This document shows, one piece after another, positions 1 to 5,744 of a stretch of 14,410 nt of DNA (position 1 is its first letter; each line of letters opens with the position of its first letter). The notes beneath the pieces were generated by a model. That model ran no database searches. It was not told the origin of the DNA and worked only from the letters and a program-made list of their open reading frames with translations. The position numbers and the translations under genes are program-made. The stretch spans positions 1 to 14,410 of the forward strand of contig JAITBV010000057.1 in assembly GCA_031283395.1 (NCBI GenBank). Reading direction: 5' to 3'. Source of the stretch: Candidatus Adiutrix sp. GTDB taxonomy: Bacteria > Desulfobacterota > Desulfarculia > Adiutricales > Adiutricaceae.

Positions 1-417
1 TCCCAGGGCCGGTAAAATGTGTTTTTGCAAGCGACCCTGAATACCATCTGTGGCCTGGTCAGAATAGCCGTTTTCCCGCCTGGATTCCAGGAAAGCCGCC
101 GCCGCTTTCTCAAAGGTCAGGGCTTCCTCTTTTTCGACCCGCTTCATGGCCTGTTTCTCGGCCGCCGGGTTCAGGCCGGCCTTAAGTTCCTTTTTGGCGG
201 CCAGCGCCTTTTCCCGGGCCTCGGCCAGCCCCACCACAGGCCAAGCCCCCAGGCTCAAAGTTTGTTCCTTGCCCTCGAATCTGAACTTGACCCGCCAGTT
301 TTTACCCCCGGCCGGAGTTACCACCAAGATCAGGCCGCCTCCATCGGTGTGTTTTTGCGGCTTAGAGCCGGGCTTCAGGCTCCTTATTTGAACATCCGTT
401 AATTTTCCGGTTTTCAT
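1..417 (-). CDS. Tyrosine integrase, P4/DUF4102 type (N-terminal part, cut by window edge)
   Basis: The first 139 residues of a site-specific tyrosine recombinase are present; the catalytic domain lies off the left edge. Residues 1-90 match the arm-type DNA-binding domain of P4-like integrases (DUF4102): a 'LTD..IRSLKPG' start, 'TDGGGL' at about 24-29, then 'GKNWRVKFR', 'LSLGAWP' and 'GLAEAREKA'. Residues from about 101 ('TFEKAAAAFLESR') begin the SAM-like core-binding domain. The ATG at 417 is preceded by AGGAGG (429-434), which supports this start. Enzymes of this family integrate and excise genomic islands and prophages, usually at tRNA 3' ends. A tRNA gene on the same strand lies about 180 bases upstream, the classic layout for such an element. 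The family call is firm; the nature of the element is unknown. Confidence 0.93.
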   Translation of the reverse strand, partial: MKTGKLTDVQIRSLKPGSKPQKHTDGGGLILVVTPAGGKNWRVKFRFEGKEQTLSLGAWPVVGLAEAREKALAAKKELKAGLNPAAEKQAMKRVEKEEALTFEKAAAAFLESRRENGYSDQATDGIQGRLQKHILPALG

Positions 418-422
418 ATCTA

Positions 423-481
423 ATACCCCCTCCTATGCCCCCGATACCCCCAAATTTTTCTTTACCCCTATATTTACCCCC
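423..481 (-). repeat. Five G-run repeats (GGGGGTA-like) upstream of the integrase gene
   Basis: On the minus strand the 60 bases before the integrase start carry five runs of four or five G. On the plus strand they read ataccccc (423-430), atgccccc (435-442), ataccccc (444-451), tttacccc (461-468) and tttaccccc (473-481). Two copies sit in a longer TTTGGGGGTA context. The likely reading is arm-type integrase binding sites or an autoregulatory site; G-quadruplex formation on the coding strand is also possible. The repeats are visible; their function is inferred. Confidence 0.6.
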
Positions 482-524
482 AAATTACTGAGATGTCAAG
501 AGACGCTACGATACGGCATTAGAC

Positions 525-566
525 AATAAAAATCCCGGAAATCAACAATTTGTTTGACTTCCGGGA
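525..566 (-). terminator. Rho-independent terminator of the tRNA
   Basis: A perfect 8-bp stem (533-540 with 559-566, tcccggaa/ttccggga), partly extended by inner pairing (tcaac/gtttga), is followed on the minus strand by ATTTTTATT. It lies about 30 bases past the tRNA 3' end in the tRNA's direction, so it most likely ends that transcript and insulates the integrase gene. Confidence 0.8.
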
Positions 567-594
567 CGATATGAGACAACAGTTTTTTAATTCT

Positions 595-671
595 TGGTGG
601 GCCCACCAGGACTCGAACCTGGAACCAACCGGTTATGAGCCGGCGACTCTGACCAATTGAGCTATGGGCCC
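595..671 (-). tRNA. tRNA with CAU anticodon (probably Ile2, possibly elongator Met), CCA encoded
   Basis: A full cloverleaf reads on the minus strand. The acceptor stem GGGCCCA/TGGGCCC uses plus-strand 665-671 and 599-605. The D arm is GCTC/GAGT, the anticodon stem GCCGG/CCGGT with loop CTCATAA, and the T arm CCAGG-TTCGAGT-CCTGG. Discriminator A and CCA are encoded at 595-598. Anticodon CAU could be elongator Met or the lysidine-modified Ile2. The TTGGT variable region and GGGCCCA acceptor look more like Ile2 to me, but the sequence alone does not settle it. The loop and stems do not look like initiator tRNA. Confidence 0.92.
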
Positions 672-686
672 CCAAAGAATCAAGAC

Positions 687-715
687 ACTATACTATCATT
701 CGCCGGCCGGCGCAA
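687..715 (-). promoter_or_regulatory. Promoter of the CAU tRNA
   Basis: On the minus strand, TTGCGC (710-715) and TATAGT (687-692) are separated by 17 bases. This puts the transcription start about 9 bases before the mature tRNA 5' end. It is a good sigma-70 match for a tRNA gene. Confidence 0.65.
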
Positions 716-726
716 GCCCGGACGGC

Positions 727-755
727 TTGCATTAAGTTCCCGCTTGGGATATCAT
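727..755 (+). promoter_or_regulatory. Putative promoter of the biotinyl-domain gene
   Basis: TTGCAT (727-732), a 17-base spacer and TATCAT (750-755) match sigma-70 spacing. The -10 matches five of six; the -35 matches three of six. The predicted start near 762 leaves a leader of about 45 bases before the ATG at 807. Confidence 0.45.
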
Positions 756-806
756 GCGTCCATATCAGCATCCACCCGCAAGACCGGGCCTGACTTGGGA
801 GGAAAA

Positions 807-1019
807 ATGGCGGAAGTCCGTGCGCCCATGAGCGGCAATATATGGAAAGTGCTGGTCAAGGCCGGGGATCAGGTCCAGGCCGACGACGAGCTCTTGGTCA
901 TGGAAGTGATGAAGATGGAAGTGCCGGTCACGGCTCCCCGCGACGGCGTGGTCAAGAGCCTGGCCGTCAAGGAAGAGGACATGGTGGAGGCTGAAGCCCT
1001 CTTGGTGGTGCTGGAATAG
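807..1019 (+). CDS. Stand-alone biotin/lipoyl attachment (biotinyl) domain protein
   Basis: This 70-residue protein is a single biotinyl domain. It starts 'MAEVRAPMSGNIWKVLVKAG' and has the biotin attachment motif EVMKME at 33-38, so Lys36 is the expected biotinylation site. The second half ('VTAPRDGVVKSLAVKEEDMVEAEALLVVLE') completes the flattened beta barrel. Such carriers shuttle carboxyl groups between the biotin carboxylase and carboxyltransferase of acyl-CoA carboxylases or sodium-pumping decarboxylases. No partner enzyme is in the window, so it must work with subunits encoded elsewhere. The ATG at 807 is chosen because GGGAGG lies at an ideal distance and the domain begins there; an in-frame ATG at 657 would read through the tRNA. 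Its TAG stop directly abuts the stop of the convergent neighbour. The MKM motif favours biotin over lipoate. Confidence 0.92.
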   Translation: MAEVRAPMSGNIWKVLVKAGDQVQADDELLVMEVMKMEVPVTAPRDGVVKSLAVKEEDMVEAEALLVVLE

Positions 1020-1331
1020 TCAGGGCCCTTCCGGCCCGCCCGCCGGCGGTTCGGCCGGGGAGTCGCCGCTGTTTATCTCAGCCAGTTTCGCCTGGTAAGC
1101 CGCGGCTTCGGCCCGATAGCGGTCGGCTTCGGCCGGGCTGGAAAAATCCAGGTTGGGTTTCTTCTGGTCCCGGAACTCTTCCCACCCCAGATATATGGCC
1201 ACAGCGCCCGCGCCGATGAGACCCAGGGCGGCCAGGGCCTTGACCAGGGCCAGGACCGCCCCCAGCCAGGCAAAAAACATTATCAGGCCGACCACCAAGG
1301 CGGCCAGGCCGCCCACCAGCATACCCGGCAT
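1020..1331 (-). CDS. Small membrane protein, two hydrophobic helices
   Basis: This 103-residue protein has a hydrophobic N-terminal half with two likely membrane helices at about residues 5-25 and 29-48, separated only by a Gly/Ala stretch. A charged, Ala/Glu-rich cytoplasmic tail follows (from 'GWEEFRDQKKP'), with a short helical segment 'EADRYRAEAAAYQAKLAEI' and a Pro-rich end. The start at 1331 has GAGGAGGGG just upstream; an ORF extension to 1565 overlaps the zinc-ribbon gene in another frame and is a shadow. It sits 32 bases after that gene and is probably co-transcribed. I recognise no assigned function. The short two-helix layout recalls small proteins such as MamI, but that resemblance is from memory and weak. 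Confidence 0.75.
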   Translation of the reverse strand: MPGMLVGGLAALVVGLIMFFAWLGAVLALVKALAALGLIGAGAVAIYLGWEEFRDQKKPNLDFSSPAEADRYRAEAAAYQAKLAEINSGDSPAEPPAGGPEGP

Positions 1332-1363
1332 GGTCCCCTCCTCCTCTCCGTCAGGCAGTGATC

Positions 1364-1585
1364 TCAGCCGTTCAGGCCGCAAATGACGCAGCGCCCGTCC
1401 GCGTCCAGAATGCCTATGCAGTTGCCGTCCGGGCAAAGGCGGCGCTCTCCGGGAACGCCGGCCTCCTCGGGCAGACCCGCCCCGCAGTGGAGGCAGAACC
1501 GGGCCCACCGGGGCGCCGTCCCGCCGCAGGCGGGACAGTCCAGGGCGGCGGGTTCGTGGCCGCACTTTTCACATTTCAGGCTCAC
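1364..1585 (-). CDS. Cys-rich zinc-ribbon protein
   Basis: This 73-residue protein has ten cysteines arranged as metal-binding knuckles: C5-x2-C8, C17-x2-C20, C31-x2-C34, C51-x4-C56 and C67-x2-C70. The first four knuckle halves would form one or two rubredoxin-like zinc ribbons. The end 'CPDGNCIGILDADGRCVICG' looks like a further ribbon-like module. The GTG at 1585 is chosen because the Cys pattern starts four codons later; an upstream ATG at 1681 would add a low-complexity stretch running through the divergent promoter. AAGG lies very close to the GTG, so the start is not certain. It probably acts as a protein- or nucleic-acid-binding zinc protein with the membrane protein encoded next. The exact role is unknown. 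Confidence 0.75.
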   Translation of the reverse strand: MSLKCEKCGHEPAALDCPACGGTAPRWARFCLHCGAGLPEEAGVPGERRLCPDGNCIGILDADGRCVICGLNG

Positions 1586-1619
1586 CTTGTTTTCAGTCCT
1601 CGCTCCCGATGGCCGGAGG

Positions 1620-1647
1620 TTGTAAATGCCGGCAATAGTGCTATAAT
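1620..1647 (+). promoter_or_regulatory. Promoter of the HDOD-lspA-kinase operon
   Basis: TTGTAA (1620-1625), a 16-base spacer and a perfect TATAAT (1642-1647) read on the plus strand. The predicted start near 1654 leaves an untranslated leader of about 97 bases before the TTG start at 1751. It lies in the gap between divergent genes, as expected for a real promoter. Confidence 0.65.
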
Positions 1648-1750
1648 ACTTCCGGCCCGCGGCAAGGATGCGGCGAACCACCCCGCTTGGTCAATAATAC
1701 AACAAGACGGCCCCAAAAAGCCAGTTTCTTGTGCCGGTTGGAGTTGGCTG

Positions 1751-2122
1751 TTGAAACGCATTGCCCTTGAACACGCCCAGCCCGGCCAGGTTCTGGCCCG
1801 GAAGATCCAGCGAGGCGACGGGGCCCTCCTGGCCAGCCAGGGCGCTACGGTCAGTGAAGGCTTGTTGCGGATGCTGGCCAAGCTGAACATTGAATCCATA
1901 GTCATTGAAGAGGAAAACCAGCTCAGCCCCGAGGAGCTGGAGGAAATTTTTCAAAAACGCCAGGCCGAAGTGACGGCCCGCTTCGAGCGGTCGGACGGCC
2001 TGCCGCTGATGACGGCCCTTAAAAACGCCCTCATCGACCAGGCCCGGCGGGCCAGGGACGAGGCCCTGGACGCCATTATCCCGGAAGCGCCGCCGGAGCA
2101 GGCAACGGCAGAGGAAGCCTGA
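1751..2122 (+). CDS. Small protein resembling the N-terminal module of HD-GYP proteins
   Basis: The protein is 123 residues from a TTG start. GGAG (1740-1743) lies 7 bases upstream and the recognisable fold begins at residue 3. Residues 3-54 ('IALEHAQPGQVLARKIQRGDG..L...GATVSEGLLRMLAKLNIESIVI') resemble the short beta-rich module found before the catalytic domain in many HD-GYP proteins ('PGMVLARDV...DG.LLL..GT.L....I..L...GI'). The rest is a charged helical segment with an Ala/Glu/Pro tail. It has no HD domain of its own, but the next gene starts within its stop codon (TGATG) and encodes an HDOD protein, so the two are translationally coupled and may act as partners. A signalling or c-di-GMP role is inference only. 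Confidence 0.75.
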   Translation: MKRIALEHAQPGQVLARKIQRGDGALLASQGATVSEGLLRMLAKLNIESIVIEEENQLSPEELEEIFQKRQAEVTARFERSDGLPLMTALKNALIDQARRARDEALDAIIPEAPPEQATAEEA

Positions 2123-2988
2123 TGGTGATCGACCAGGCCCCCCAGCCCAGCGACCGCCTGGCCGCCAAGCGCGAAGTCAAGCGCATCAAGAACCTGCCCA
2201 CCCTCCCCGGGGTCGTGGCCAAAATATCCCGCATGGTGGAAAACCCCGAGACGAGCGCGGCGGAAATCGGCCGCCTCATCGCCCAGGACCAGGTGCTTTC
2301 AGCCAAGGTGCTGCGCATGGCCAACAGCGCCTTCTTCGGCATGTCCCGCAAAATCAGCTCCATCCCCTCGGCCCTGATGATCCTGGGCTTTGATGTGGTC
2401 AAGGGCCTGGTGCTGACCAGTTCGGTCTTCGACATGATCCAGAAGAGCATGGCCGGATTGTGGGAACATTCCATCGGCTGCGCCGCGGCCGCCGGGGCCG
2501 TGGCCGAGACCCTGGGCCGGGACGATGCCGAGGAGATCCTGGTGGCCGGACTCCTGCACGACCTGGGCAAAGTGGTCCTGGCCCTGAACCTGCCCGACGA
2601 CCTGAAGCTGATCCGGGAACAGACCCAGTCGGGCCGGATGTTTTTCTACGAGGCCGAAGCGGCCGTCCTGGATTTCCACCACGGCGAAATAGGCCAATGG
2701 CTGGCCGAACACTGGAACCTGCCTGAAAGCCTGGCCGAACCCATGCGCCTCCACCACCACCCCGAGCGGGCCGTGATCTGTCCCGAAGTCACGGCCATCG
2801 TCCACATCGCCGATTCAGTCATAAGGGGCTGGGGTTTCGGCTATTCCGGCGACGACCTGGCCCCCCCCATTTCCCCGGCCGCCTGGGACCTTGTGGGTCT
2901 CAAACCGGACGATTTCAGGACCATCCTGGACAAGCTCGAACCCAGGCTGGCCCATTTGAGCGAACTATCGAGCATCAGTGAAACCTGA
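2122..2988 (+). CDS. HDOD domain protein
   Basis: This 288-residue soluble protein has an HDOD domain over about residues 20-225. It opens with the typical 'LPTLPGVVAKISRMVENPETSAAEIGRLIAQD' and continues through 'KVLRMANSAFFG' and 'ISSIPSALMILGFDVVKGLVL'. HD-superfamily motifs remain: H116 ('LWEHSIGCA'), H146-D147 ('LLHDLGK'), H186-H187 and H211-H213. HDOD proteins are mostly non-enzymatic relatives of HD phosphohydrolases that act as signalling scaffolds in taxis, motility and biofilm control. Because several His/Asp ligands are kept, weak hydrolase activity cannot be excluded. The ATG overlaps the upstream stop by one base, and lspA begins three bases after its own stop. No membrane segments are seen. 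Confidence 0.93.
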   Translation: MVIDQAPQPSDRLAAKREVKRIKNLPTLPGVVAKISRMVENPETSAAEIGRLIAQDQVLSAKVLRMANSAFFGMSRKISSIPSALMILGFDVVKGLVLTSSVFDMIQKSMAGLWEHSIGCAAAAGAVAETLGRDDAEEILVAGLLHDLGKVVLALNLPDDLKLIREQTQSGRMFFYEAEAAVLDFHHGEIGQWLAEHWNLPESLAEPMRLHHHPERAVICPEVTAIVHIADSVIRGWGFGYSGDDLAPPISPAAWDLVGLKPDDFRTILDKLEPRLAHLSELSSISET

Positions 2989-2991
2989 CCA

Positions 2992-3531
2992 GTGCCGCCT
3001 CCCCTGAACAAAACTCCTTCCAAAACCCGGTCCCTTGCGGCCAAATGGCGGCCTACGGCCGCCTGGGGCGGGGCGGTCCTGGCCCTGGACCTGACGGCCA
3101 AGGCCGCGGCCGGCCGCTTTTTGAGCCCCGGGGAGGCCCTGCCCGTCATCGATGATTTTTTCAACCTGGTCCTGGCCTACAACACCGGTGCGGCCTTCAG
3201 CCTCCTGGCCGGCGAAGGGAGCCCGGAGCAAAGCCTGAAAATGGCCCTCCTGGCCGTCCTGGCTCTCCTGCCCTTTCTCTATTTCTTCATCCAGGCCGCG
3301 CCCGGCGATCTTCCCCGCCTGTCCGCCCTGGGGCTCATTCTGGGCGGCGCCCTGGGCAATATCCATGACCGCCTGCGTTGGGGAGCGGTGGTGGATTTTC
3401 TGGATTTCCACTGGCGGGGCCTTCATTGGCCGGCCTTCAACATCGCCGATACGGCCATCTGCCTGGGAGCCGGCCTTCTGGGGTTGAGCATCTGGCGGGA
3501 AAAGCCCCTTCCCCCGGAGGACCGAGGATGA
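2992..3531 (+). CDS. lspA: Lipoprotein signal peptidase (signal peptidase II)
   Basis: LspA is the inner-membrane aspartyl protease that removes signal peptides from lipid-modified prolipoproteins at the lipobox Cys. The protein is 179 residues, slightly longer than usual because of a charged N-terminal extension. Family motifs are present: 'ALDLTAK' at about 31-37, 'NTGAAF' at 64-69, 'GGALGNIHDR' at 118-127, the catalytic Asp135 in 'VVDFLDF' and Asp153 in 'FNIADTAICLGA'. Four hydrophobic helices are visible. The GTG at 2992 is the only start that keeps the full first helix close to the upstream stop; its ribosome site is weak, suggesting coupling to the HDOD gene. Its TGA overlaps the next gene's ATG (ATGA). 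A substrate candidate, the OmpA-type lipoprotein, is encoded at 12350-12979. Confidence 0.96.
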   Translation: MPPPLNKTPSKTRSLAAKWRPTAAWGGAVLALDLTAKAAAGRFLSPGEALPVIDDFFNLVLAYNTGAAFSLLAGEGSPEQSLKMALLAVLALLPFLYFFIQAAPGDLPRLSALGLILGGALGNIHDRLRWGAVVDFLDFHWRGLHWPAFNIADTAICLGAGLLGLSIWREKPLPPEDRG

Positions 3532-4649
3532 GCCTTATCCTGATCCTGGAGGACAACCGCCCCATGGCTGAAGCCGCGGCCGAAACCCTGACCGCCGCCG
3601 GCTTTGAAGCCCTGACCGCCCTGTCCGTGGCCGAGGCCATCATCGCCGTGCAGGAACGCCGGCCGGATCTGGTGCTGGCGGAATACCTGGTGGCCGAATC
3701 CACGGGCCTGGACTTCCTGGAAAAACTCAAGCACCTCGACAACCCGCCCCCGGTCATCATGGCCACGGGCCTGGGCGAAGAGGACGCGATGGCCCATGCC
3801 CTGGCCCTGGGGGCCTGGTCCTATGTTTTGAAGACTGAAAACTATCTCCGGGAACTGCCCGCTCTGGCCGGGCGCTTCCTGGCCGAAACCGGGGCCAGGA
3901 AAAAAGAGCGGGAGCGGGAGCGGCTCCTGGGCCGCCGGTCCGCCCAGAATGAGCTGGCCGGCTGGCTGGCCCACAATTTCAAGAACATCCTGGCCGCCTC
4001 CCTGGGCTACCTGAACCTGATCAATTTCAAAAATCCGGACCAGAACCAGGCCAAGCGGGAGGAATACCTGACCGAAAGCCGCCAGAGCCAGCAAACCGCC
4101 ATTGAATTACTGGAACGGCTGATCCGCCTGACTGAAGCGGAAGCCGAGACTGAAACCGAGCGCTTCACTGTGGCCGAGGTGCTGGAGGAAGCCTGGTCCA
4201 CGGCCGGTCAGGCGGTCCTGGCCAGCGCCGAACGCCAGTCGCCGGAGCGGCTGGCCCAAATGGAGAACCTCCTTAAAAAGGTCGTTCTGATGAACGCCGT
4301 CCGCCGCCTGCCGCCCATCACCTTTGTCCGGAGCGACCTTACGGCTGTTTTTCTGTCTCTCCTGCAGAATTCCCTGGAGGCCGTGCTGAACATGGACGAC
4401 CCCCGGATCCTGGTGGCCGGGGAAGCCCAAAACCAGCGCCTGGAATTGACGGTTCGGGATAATGGAAGGGGTATGAGCGCGGAGGTGGCGCGGCAGGCCC
4501 GGGAGCCCCTGTTTTCCACCAAGGGCGAAGTCGGCGTGGGCCTGGGCCTGAGCCTGGCCGATGCCCTGGTCGAACGCCACGGCGGGTCCCTGGAAATCAA
4601 ATCCGAACCCGGCGCGGGCGCCACCGTGCGGATAACCCTGCCCCTGTGA
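3528..4649 (+). CDS. Receiver-histidine kinase fusion with Glu at the phospho-acceptor site
   Basis: This 373-residue soluble protein carries an N-terminal receiver domain (about 1-120) and a C-terminal kinase core. The receiver keeps the acidic pair E8-D9, T80 and K102, but the usual phospho-accepting Asp is Glu52 ('DLVLAEYLV'; codon gaa). After a charged linker (124-133) comes the H box 'LAHNFKNILAASLGYL' with His149. The ATPase domain follows, with N box N281, G1 'DNGRGM' at 311-316, F box 'PLFSTKGEVGVGLGLSLA' and G2 glycines to 340. With no membrane helix, it must sense through partners. Glu may lock the receiver in an active-like state or make it a protein-binding module. The ATG at 3528 overlaps the lspA stop and follows CGAGG. 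The ORF extends 50 codons upstream, but that part lies inside lspA and is a shadow. Confidence 0.92.
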   Translation: MSLILILEDNRPMAEAAAETLTAAGFEALTALSVAEAIIAVQERRPDLVLAEYLVAESTGLDFLEKLKHLDNPPPVIMATGLGEEDAMAHALALGAWSYVLKTENYLRELPALAGRFLAETGARKKERERERLLGRRSAQNELAGWLAHNFKNILAASLGYLNLINFKNPDQNQAKREEYLTESRQSQQTAIELLERLIRLTEAEAETETERFTVAEVLEEAWSTAGQAVLASAERQSPERLAQMENLLKKVVLMNAVRRLPPITFVRSDLTAVFLSLLQNSLEAVLNMDDPRILVAGEAQNQRLELTVRDNGRGMSAEVARQAREPLFSTKGEVGVGLGLSLADALVERHGGSLEIKSEPGAGATVRITLPL

Positions 4650-4671
4650 AGTCGGCCCCAGGCGCGCAGGG

Positions 4672-5664
4672 TCAACCGGGCGGGAAACTGGCCTCGACCA
4701 CGGGCTGGCCGCTCAAAAGGCCCAGATCAAGCCCGTTCCAGGACGCTCCCAGGGCGGTGCCCTGACCGGTGCGGACCACCACGGTTGCCTCGGCCCGCTG
4801 GACTATGGTCTGCCCCCGCTTCAGCCAGTAATGCTTCACGGGCTGACCATCCACCATGAGTTGGAGCCAGACCCCATCTTTCTGACTGACCAGGGTCAAC
4901 TCCCCTCCCTCCTGAACCGGCTGGGCCGGTATCTCCGCTTCAGCCGGCGCCGCTTCCTCTTGCTCTTGCGGAGCCGCGGCCGCCAGGCTACCGCTGGCCA
5001 CGGCCACTTCCGGGCCGGCGGCCGCCGGCTCGGCCGGGGCTGAAGCCCCCTCAGGGTTACCTTGGGAATCGACCACTTCCACCACCGGCGCCTGTGCCCC
5101 GAAGGGCCACAGGGCGGCCGCATTCCGCCTTAAATCGGGCCAGGCCCAGAGGGCCACCCCCAGGCCCAAAATATGCAAAGCCAGGCCCGCCAGCAGATAT
5201 CGCCCCCAACGGCCGCCCCCCGAACTCATCTTGGTCTCCACATAGCGGGTGACCAGGGCATCCCGGTGGGCCGGCTCGTTTTTAAAGCCGCCGGTCATTT
5301 TCCGGTAATCGTCCAGGATGGCTTCGGCGTCCAGCCCCAGCTCGTTGGCGTAAGCCCGGAGGAAACCCTTGGCGAAAACGGGCGGGAGGGAGGACAGGCG
5401 GCCTTCCTCTATCGATTCCAACTGGTCCATGGGAATCTTTATCTTGGCCACCACGTCCCGCCGGGTCAGGCCGTTGATCTCTCTTTTGGTCTTGAACGTG
5501 CGGCCCAGGGTCTCCAGGCTCTTATCCTGAAGGGCCAGGACCGCCACCGAGGGCCGGGCGGCCTGGGCCGGATGGCCTGGCAACGACCGGGGCGTTCCGC
5601 CCTCCGGCCCCTCCGCTACGGTCCGCCCCGGATGGGGATTACCGTATTGTTTGTCATCAGCCAT
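4672..5664 (-). CDS. rodZ: RodZ-like protein (helix-turn-helix, membrane helix, DUF4115)
   Basis: The 330-residue protein has the RodZ architecture. Residues 1-48 are a disordered Pro/Gly-rich extension; 49-115 form the HTH_25 domain ('LGRTFKTKREINGLTRRDV', 'LESIEEGRLSSLPPVFAKGF', 'RAYANELGLD'); about 155-175 is a single membrane helix. Residues 195-250 are an Ala/Pro/Glu-rich periplasmic spacer, and 253-325 a DUF4115 beta domain ('VWLQLMVDGQPVKHYWLKRGQTI'). RodZ bridges MreB to the elongasome and helps set rod shape. The ATG at 5664 has GGAG about 10 bases upstream. It is the last gene of the minus-strand run, 80 bases after the glycosyltransferase, and converges with the kinase gene at 4649 with only 22 bases between. 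The long N-terminal extension is somewhat unusual. Confidence 0.9.
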   Translation of the reverse strand: MADDKQYGNPHPGRTVAEGPEGGTPRSLPGHPAQAARPSVAVLALQDKSLETLGRTFKTKREINGLTRRDVVAKIKIPMDQLESIEEGRLSSLPPVFAKGFLRAYANELGLDAEAILDDYRKMTGGFKNEPAHRDALVTRYVETKMSSGGGRWGRYLLAGLALHILGLGVALWAWPDLRRNAAALWPFGAQAPVVEVVDSQGNPEGASAPAEPAAAGPEVAVASGSLAAAAPQEQEEAAPAEAEIPAQPVQEGGELTLVSQKDGVWLQLMVDGQPVKHYWLKRGQTIVQRAEATVVVRTGQGTALGASWNGLDLGLLSGQPVVEASFPPG

Positions 5665-5744
5665 GTTTTTGTGTCTCCGCCGTCCCCGAAGGCTTAACTG
5701 GAAGTCCGGTCTTTTATCATGGTGACTATATCTTAAATGCGCAG

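Noticed and set aside
657..806. 50-residue N-terminal extension of the biotinyl protein
   Set aside because: It would start in the tRNA gene and span the tRNA and biotinyl-gene promoters; the ATG at 807 has a perfect ribosome site.
1358..1750. Upstream extension of the 123-residue protein to 1358
   Set aside because: It would cross the zinc-ribbon gene and a good TATAAT promoter; the TTG at 1751 has a ribosome site and begins the recognisable fold.
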